Shown here: piece by piece, positions 18,206 to 27,200 of the stretch
Layout: each line of letters begins with the position of its first letter
Position numbering within the stretch: position 1 is the first letter of the stretch
Source of the DNA: Zelonia costaricensis
Taxonomy: Eukaryota; Euglenozoa; Kinetoplastea; Trypanosomatida; Trypanosomatidae
Length of the DNA: 57,832 bases
Reading direction: 5' to 3'
NCBI GenBank assembly: GCA_030849075.1
Contig: JASAOO010003418.1
Span: 1 to 57,832, forward strand
Translations under genes and position numbers: made by a program
Notes under the pieces: generated by a model
Seen by the model: the letters and a program-made list of their open reading frames with translations, nothing else
Database searches by the model: none
Told to the model about the DNA's origin: nothing

Positions 18206-21200
18206 TTACCGCGACGCCGCACGGGAGCCGACGTTTTGACGGTGGCCCGCCCCGAGAAGACCGACCACGTTGGCGTACGAGGCCCACAGGTTCGACTCAC
18301 ACTGCTCCACAATATCCGGCACACACTGCGCACCCAGCAGCGACCACAGGTCGTCGATGTCGTCGGGCGCCACGACGGAGGTCATGACATCGAAGGAGGA
18401 GCCGTAGAGCATGCCCCGCACGCGGCACGACAGGCGCCGCGCCGCCAAGTTGTATGGCTCGGGCACGACGGACTGGATGGAGAGCACGAGCGGGATCTGA
18501 TGCGCCTGGATGGCGGCAACGATAGACACGTCCTGCATGCCACGCTCAATTGCACGGCGCACGGCCGCCTCGTCGAGGGTGACCTGCGCATAGCGCCACA
18601 CCTCCGACACCAGGCTGTCCTGAAGCGCCATCGAGAGCCCGTGATGCCGCAGCGAGTCGGCCACCACCGTCACGGAGCTGAGCGCCTCCGTGCTCTCCGC
18701 CACCTCGAGCGTGACGCAGCAGGCGTGGCAGGAGCCAAAGCAGTGTGCTTGGCCCGAGACAAGAAGCCGGAGGGCGGCAGCCGCCACCGGGTCGGCGTCC
18801 TGCGTGGCACTCCCGCTGGACTGCTGCTGCTGCTCTGGCTGTGAAGACGGCAGCGCGGCGGTGGTAGAGGCGGCGCGGGCGAGCTGGATGAGGATGGGCT
18901 GCTCCGGTGAGCCCTCCACGAGGACCGCGCCAAACTGCAGCGCGTGGCCGCATCGGGCCATGAGCGACAGGGCCCGAGTGTTCGTGTCCATCTCCAGCGA
19001 CGCACCTGGAATGACGGTGTTCTCAAGGTACAAGACGGCATTCCCTTTGAGCGAGACGCGGAAGCGGCTGTCGCCGACGTGCCCGGTAATGACGCGCAGG
19101 GCCGTCGCAACCTGGAGGCGGATGCCGCCTAGGTCGCACGCCGCACCGGGCCGCGGGAGGTTTGACAGCTGCGAGGGCGCGGTGTCGCGCTCTTCCGAGC
19201 TGCACGCGCGGCACAGCAGCTTGAGGTCCTCAACGGAGCACCCGCTAAGCCCGATGTGGAAGTTCGTGAGTCGCACCTGCGAACCGCCTTCCGACTGCGA
19301 GGCGTCGACGGTGCAGGCACAGTTGCAGCTACGCGGCACGCCTGGCAAAAAGACCTGACCTTCGCCATCGAGCGGCGAGCAGACCCACCGCCCCGTGCCG
19401 CGCTCGCCCTCGGTGAAACTGGTTTGCTGTTGTGCGGTGGAGCCACCGGCCACGTAGGCGAACGCGCGGAAGTGCAGGTGCGTAACGACAGCACGGGGCA
19501 GCTCGGCAATCTCAGTGAAGCGGTGATTGCCAAAGAAGCCGCGGATCGCGATCATCGGCAGGCCTTGGCCCGCGACCAGCCCGAGCACACTCACCGGCAG
19601 CTCACGCCATCCCCCGGTGTCGCCGCTGCTGCTCGTGAAGCGGGCGCCGTGCGTGATGAAGTTGATGCGGGTGAACCGCTGCTTGGTCAGCTGATTCAGC
19701 TCGCCGCCGGCGGCCCCGTCGTGGCCCAGCGCCACCTCGAACTCGATTGCATCCATGAGGAGGTTCGCGAGCCCGAAGTTGACGCCCTCACCAGACACCG
19801 TGAAGCGCAAAATGCCTCCACTGCCACTCAGCGCGGCGTCGGCGTCCGCGGCCTCGCCACCGCCGCTGCCGAGACCGTTCACTGTGAGCACCATCGTCGT
19901 CACCACAAGCGGGTTGCCCTTCGAGTCGACGGCAAAGGCGCTGGGCGGCAGAACCAGGCGCAGCGTGTCCAGCGCCGGGGTGGGGCACTTCGCGAGGCTG
20001 CGCTGCTGCACAAAGTTGACGCCGGTCGCGATCTTGTACGGAAACGGGCTCAGCAGCGGTCGCGCTTCACGGGCACCAGGCACGCCGAGGGCGTACGGCG
20101 GCGTGAACACAACGTCGTTAATGGCGAAGACCACCGTGACGGGCTGCTCCTGGAAGCCCAGCGAGTAGAGCATCACCGCCGCCGAGGGGAAGTGCCTCTG
20201 CGGCAGCCAGTTCGCCTCATTCACCTGGACCACCACGAGCGGGCTCGCCATGTGCTCGCTCAGCGGCGTCATCGCGCCCGGCCCGGCCAGCAGCGCGCCG
20301 AGCTGACGCTGCAAAGGCGAGGAGAGGCTCCAGAAGACCGACAAGGACGCAAAGCAGCTGGCCGCCGGGAAGCCGTACCAGTCGTCGGCCAGGGGGCCCA
20401 CCGCCTCCAGGCAGGGGTAAAACCAGCGCGCGCCGTTCTTCACGAAGTAGACGGCCTGCCGCAAGGCGAGGCGGTGGTGCATCAGGCCAACGAGACGCGT
20501 CATGTGTGAGCCGCCGACAAGCGGCGACGCGGCCGACTCGATCAGCAGGTGAATGAGGTCAGAGGACAGCCGCGACTCGGTGACCCACTCGGTCGGCTGT
20601 CGCGAGGCACTCGACGCCTGCGCCTTCGCCGCCGCCGTCGGCGTCGGTGCCGGGGAGTCGCCGTCCTCGGCGGCGGGCACGGCGTCGCCAGCCAGTCGCA
20701 TCCGCCGCGCCGCGTCCTTGGTCGTCTTCTGCAGGAACGTCTGGTACTGCGTCCGCAACATCTCGACCGCGCCGGCAACCTCGCCGAGGCGGCTCAGGTC
20801 GCCGGACTCGCGCAGCCGACTCTGCGTGCTCGCGTACTCCTCCACGGCATTCGCGCAGCACCGCATAAACTCCGACTCGCGCCCAAACACGTCATGCAGC
20901 CAGTCGTGATAGATCGTCGTGGAGGAGTACCCTGCCAGCGGCTTCACCAGCTGCGACACCAGAGCAGGGCCGCCGCGGCGCACCAGCCAGCTCGCGGTGT
21001 AGAGGTCCACCGCGACGGTGATCGGCGGCGGCAGCGGCGCCGCGGGGTCGTCCGCTGCGACCGGCGGCCCGCACGGCGCGACGCGCACCCGCCACAGCGC
21101 CGACGGCGCGACACCGACGCAGTAGAGCGAGACGATGCGGTCGCACAGCCGCACCGCGCTCTTACTCACCACGACAAAGTCCTCGCCGTTGTCGCTCGTC

Positions 21201-24200
21201 TCCACGAGCACGTTGCATATCGGGTCGTGCGAGGTGGGCTCCGGCGACGGTGGTGGCAGCGCGGACGTTGCGCTCCCCAGCACGGCGCTCGCCCCCGGCG
21301 CCTCCGTCTCCGCGGCGTCGGTGGCGGTGGTGGAGCAGCCGGGGTCGGTGGAGACCGCCCTGCTCTGCACCGACAGCAGCAGTTCGTCGAAGAGCAGCGG
21401 CGCGCGGAAGGACCATGTCACGGTTGACGCGAATGGCGGCGCGACGCCGGCCTCGAGGGTGCCGGCCCCTTGCCAAGACTCAAAGGAGCACTGGAGGACG
21501 GGCAGCCGCGGTGCCCTTGTCGGCTCAGCCGTGACACCGGAGCCGCTCAGCAGCCGTGGGCGCTGCACCTCCGTGAATCCCGTTGTGCTCACGACCATGC
21601 CAGGCACCTCGCTCGTATCGATCATGTCCCAGTACTCGGAGCTGCGGCTGAACCACTCCACGTTGCGCAGCTCCTCGACGGGGCCGCCGTCAACTGGGCG
21701 GAGGCGCCAGTGCGTGCTCGACGAGACCCGCGTGCTGTTCCACGAGACCGACGCCGTGACGGCGGCGCTGCCACCCGTCCCCGACGTGCCGCGCGCTCCG
21801 GTGCCGCCATCCAGCACCGCCGCCGTCAGCCACGACACGCCGTCGGGGCCGAGGTACTCGACGTTGTAGCGCGCCGCGTGGCTGGGCAGAACGGCCCGCA
21901 CGCGCACGAGGCGGACCGGCCGCCCCACCGTGAGCAGCGACATCGGGGCCTCCGTTTTGGCCTGCATCGACGCCGACGCGTCTGCGTTCGTGTGGCCGGC
22001 AGAGGCGGGAGCGGGTGCTGCACCCACGGGCCGCTTCGACGGGGACTGCGGTGGACACATCGAGATGTACGTCTCTGCGGGGCTGTGGCCCAGCCACACA
22101 CGCGTCAGGATGAGCGTGACGTCGGCCGAGGCATCGAGCACGCGCAGACGCCACAGCACATGCGCCCCACAGCTCGGCCACGACAGCGAGCACACCTGGG
22201 GGCGTGTGGCGGTCGCCGAGGCGGTGTTGATTGTCGTGTGCGCTGCGAACTGCCACCGCGTGGCGTCGTCGCTGAACTCGACGGCAACGTGCGCCGAGCA
22301 GCTGCCACCACTCGCGTGGAACTCCGTCTGCCACGTGGTCAAGTCGGTTTTGAGTCGGGTCAGCACGATGACGCTGTTGACGGCGCAGCGGAAGCGGTAC
22401 AGGGCGACCGCCTTGGCTGTCGTTGTTGGCCAGAACAGCTGCGTGGCGCCGCGCCTGCCGGTGTGGGGGTCGTACATGTTTAGCAGCGGCCCGTCGTACT
22501 CGTGCGCGGCGAAGGAGGAGAGGACGAGAGGCGAGACGGGCGGGCCGCCAAACGCGGGGTGCCGTACCTCGCGCCACTCACACCGCAGCCGCCAGAAGCG
22601 GTACATGTCGTCCGGCAGCCACGCAAACGTGCACACGTCGCCGTCGCCGCTGCCGGCGTCGCTGATGTGCACCATCTTTGTCGAGCACGGCTCCTGGTTG
22701 GTTGAACTGTCGCCGCACCACATGGTGCACGCGCACGAGTGGCCCGCCGGCGCGCCGTCGCGAAGCTTGAAGGCAACGCTGCACAGCGACACCGGCGCTG
22801 CGCCAAAGTCCCACAGCAGCTCGTACGCGACGCAGTCCACGGCCGGCTCGCCCGCCGCAACGGCGGGGGGGTGGCACAGCTCGAGCGACAGTTTCGCCGC
22901 GCCGAGGCTGCCGCCGCCAAAGAAGGCGCGCAGGTCCTCGGCTGTCGTGGCCTGCACAACGCCGCAGACCCGCTCCGGCACGCTGCGGCATCGATGGCGC
23001 TGCACTGTCAGAAGGCGCAGCTGCGAGTACACCTGCGCCGAGGCAACGCAGTCGCGCTCCGTTGACGCGGCGGAGGCGACGGCACCGCCCTCGACCTCTG
23101 CAACGCGGGAGATGCGCCAGAAGGGGCACTTGCTCAGCGTGTACGCGTCGCTCGGCAGCCACATCGTCTCGCCACACACGCGCCGCCCCGCCCTCTGGCG
23201 GTGCATGGCAACGTCGCGCCAGCCGCTGCAGCCGTCGGCGCTGCACTGTACCTGCCAGCACGCCCGCTCGCCTGCGCGGCCACCGGAGCTGCAGAGCTGC
23301 ATGCCGGTGATGAGCAAGCTGTCGCCCGTCTCCCCGTGCACTGCGGTCAAGAGCCGCGGCACGTCGAGGAGGATGCGGCACTGGTGCTGCGGCTGCCCCC
23401 ACTCCCGCAGGTACAGCGGCACCGAGTAGAAGCTGCGCGACTCCGCCAGCGGCCGCACCGCAGCGTCGTCGTCGCTGCCGCCCGCGGCATCGTGGCTCTC
23501 CGACTCGTCTGTCGCGACGTGGCCTTGTGTCGGCGGCGACACCGTCTGTACGCCACGGTCCCAAAAGAGGTACCACGTCGCTGGCGCACTGGGGTCGCAG
23601 AGCACCGTGTGCAGCGTGCTGCCAGCCGCCACCGATGCCGATGCTGTCGCACGAAAGCGGCGCTGCAGGTAGCTGCTGAGCAACTCCGGCGTGTCGAGGA
23701 CGGTGCCGGTTGTGAGGTTGAACTCCACGTAGCGCACCTCGGGTTCACCAAACGTCGAGGCGACGTGAAAGACACCAATCACGGCCGCCCCCTCGCCGCT
23801 CAACCAGCAGTTGACGGTGGCCACTACGACGGCGATGGGCACCGATGCGAGCCCGCCGAGGAGCGCCGAGGTGCGCCACTGCACAACCTCGCTCAGCGGG
23901 CGCTGCTCGTGCAGGTCCCACTGCAGCATCCACTCACCGCGGAGGAAGGCGACGCGGCCCGGGTGCCGCGACGGGGCCGTGTAGAAGGCGGCGTCCCAGC
24001 CAAGCACAAACGGGTACGGCAGGTGGCGGAAGCCGACGTGCTCGACAATCGGGTACGACTCAGCCTGCACGGTGTTGGCGACGTTGTGGTGATGGCTGCA
24101 CCAGACGCGCAGAATGGACGAGGCGCAAACAAAGAGGCAGCTCGGCGTCGCCGCGCTGCCCAACTCCGGCAGCACCGCGTGCGACGCAAACCAGCCCCCT

Positions 24201-27200
24201 GCCGCGTGGCTCGCGTCGTCGACGAAGACGGGGTGCAAGTTGTCGCGCGAGATGAGCTGCCGCGCTGGCTGCAAGAGCTCCTTGGCCTCGATGATGAGGG
24301 CATCACGCAGGGCAGGCGGGATTCCGCGCGAGGTGGTGGACCAGGCCGCCTCCAGTGCGGCATCCGCCGGGCTTGACGGTCGCTGCGGCGGCAGTGGCGG
24401 CACCGTGAGCATCAGCGGCAACCACGGCGAGACGCTTGTGTGGGCCAGCGCCGGCGTCTCGGCGAAGCTCCCCGGCACGGCCTCCATCCAAAACAGCCGC
24501 ACGACGCCGATCGCGGCTGGCACGGGCGTCAGAAACCGCAGCCGCCAGAAGCGCGCCGCGAAGGAGGTGACGGAGCCGGGACCGCTGCCCCAGCGCGCGA
24601 CCACGACCGGCCCCGTTACGCGCACCATCGCCTCCGAAAAGTACACCTGACCGTCCATGCTGCTCTCCACGTGGGCAACCAGGTTGCACAGCTGCAGCAG
24701 CGACTCCGGCAGCGCCGACGTGTCGAGGAGGAGGAGCAGCGCCGTAAAGATGCGCTGCGGGGCACTCGCCCCGAGGTCGTACTCAATGAAGGAGGCGTAG
24801 CGCGACCCGTCCACCTCCGCAGCGAGGCCAAACCGCCGGATGGGGGAGTGAGGTGACGGCGGGGCCGACGTGGGGCCGCTGACACCGCCGCCGCCAACGC
24901 CGTGCTCGGGCGAGGCCGGCGACGCCGCACCGGCGTTCTTCCCCTCCGGGGCGTCGCCGTAGAAGAGCGCTTCATCGCTCCAGGTAGAGTCGACGCCGAC
25001 GTCCGCCCCCGGCCCCAGCGCCGACCCGCACCGCGACAGCGCAACGGCCGCCCGTTCGCCAAGGCTGGTCGCGGCAAGCGAGGAGCCGACGCGCGTCGCG
25101 AAGGGGCCGCCGCGGCCACCGCGGGACCCGTCCGCCTCGCTGGGGGGCGAGGGCGGGCCCGGGGCCACGGTGCTCGCGCTCTTCGATGCGCGCGCTGCCG
25201 CGTCGCCGCCGCCACCGAGGAAGCTCTGCGCGTGTGACAAGAAGCTCGCTCCGTCTCCACCACACCGCTGCGCCTCCGCGTCGAATACCTGCAGCTGAGG
25301 GGCGGTGACCGAGCCCGGCGCCACCGTCGACGCGTCCTGCCGCATGGTGCACTCGGTCTGCACCGCCAGAGCGCACAAGCTCGCGAAAGCGGTTGACGTG
25401 TACTGCCGGAAGATGAGCGGCAGGTTCTGCAGCGGCGCCTGCGTGAAGGTGTCGGCCGCGCCGCGGACACTGACGACACGGCGGTGCGCTGGCTGTGCAG
25501 ACCTCGACACGTCCTCCTCGCTGGCGTTCGCCGCGGCCGCCGGCTCCGCATCCTCTGGGAGCAACTCCCACTGCACCGGCACCACGGCACCGGTGCGGCT
25601 GACCATAAAGTAGTAGGTCTCGCTGCTCTCCTCAGTCCGGCCGTCGCGCACGGCGAACGCGCTCGTCGGCGGCGTCTTGAGGAGGCCCTGGAGTTCCTTT
25701 CCGAGGAGCAGCGGGGGCAGTGCGGTGCTGAGGGCGCGTGCGCCGTCCGCCGCCGCCGCCTCATCGTCCGCGTCACTGTCAGCGGCGGCACCGCCGTTCG
25801 CAGGGCTGTCGCCTTGCCCCTCGACTAGGTCGGGGTGCAGGGTGCGAATGAGCTCCGCCAGCGCGGGCGGCATGCCGGCCGAGGCGTAGTCGCCCGCGGC
25901 GCGCGCCGTGTCTGACAACGCCTGAAGCGCCGGCGGATTTAGGTAGCCGAGGCCGCCCACGCAGCGGCGCTGGCTCACGTCGAAGGCTGTGTAGCAGAAG
26001 TCGCGGAAGAAGACGAGCAGGTTGGTCCCGGGCACGGGGAGGACGCCATCAATGCGGTCGTGAAAGAGGGCCGGCAGCCGGCGGAACTGCCCGTGGCGCC
26101 GCATCGCGTACGGCCCTTCCACGCACTCAGCGAGATGCAGGTCAAAGAGAAGCCACTCGCTGCCCGAGAAGAAGAAGACCAGATGCGGCTGACCAGGGTA
26201 GGGCGCGGCCGCTTCGATGCCGGTGCGGAACGGGAAGTCGCACAGCACCGGATCCTCTGCCATGACGACCGGCGCGCACACCATGCGCGACTCGGCGAGA
26301 CTGTAGGCGGTTACCGTGTCGCCAATGAAGAGGAGCAGTGCTTCCGCTGTCGTGGCCGGCGCCGGTGTGTCGCAGGGGAGGGCGCAGTGACCTGGGAACG
26401 GCACGGCGATCCACGGCTTGCCCAGCAGCCGTGTCGGTATCGCGTCTGTGCCGTCGCTCTGCGCCAGCGGCCTCGCCATCGACTGATCGCGCCCCCGTGC
26501 GCTCCGCTTCGTCGGGGACTCCGAGGCCGCCCGCTCAACGATGGCCGATGAGTCCGGCAGCGGCAGCGCGCGGACGAGCTCCATGACGCCCAGGTTGGCG
26601 GCGGCCTTGAACACGCCCTGCAGGTTCGCCCGCTCCTCTGCCCACATCCGGTTGAGCTGCGTGCGAACGCGGTTCATTGGCGACCCCGGCGCGGCGCCGT
26701 CCGAGGGCAGGAGCGGCGACGAGGATGGACGCTGCGCAACGCTCCGCTTCCGGTCTCCCAGTGCCATGCTCTCCGGCGACTTGTCGCGCGGCGACCGTGT
26801 GGAGCCGACGGAGCTGACCTTCTCCGAGTTGCGCCGGCGCGGGCCGGTGCTGGAGGCGGAGATCGACGGCGACTTGCCCGCTGGCCGCTTGCGGCGATCG
26901 CCGGATGAGACGCGGGCCGGCGGCTTCGGCGTCTTGCCGGGCGGCTTCGCGCTTTCAGACGCCGCCGGGGCCGTGTTGTTCGCCCCACTCGCGTTGCTGC
27001 GGGATGGTGCGTTCGAGTTGGTGCGACTGCGCTTGTCGCTCTTCCGCGACGGCGACGCGGAGCGCTGCCGCTGCGTCGATGTCGGCGGCGACGGCGTGCG
27101 ATCTGGCAGACGCGATGTGGAAGAGTGCGGCGCCGTCTTGGCGAGAGCGACGTCGTCGACGAAGTGCGCCGGGGCGCGCGGTTCGAGCAGCGTTGCCTCC

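Noticed and set aside
19256..23429. Plus-strand frames of 417 and 499 codons opposite the giant gene
   Set aside because: Antisense shadows from the high GC third-position bias of the real gene; Arg/His/Ala-rich and without motifs.
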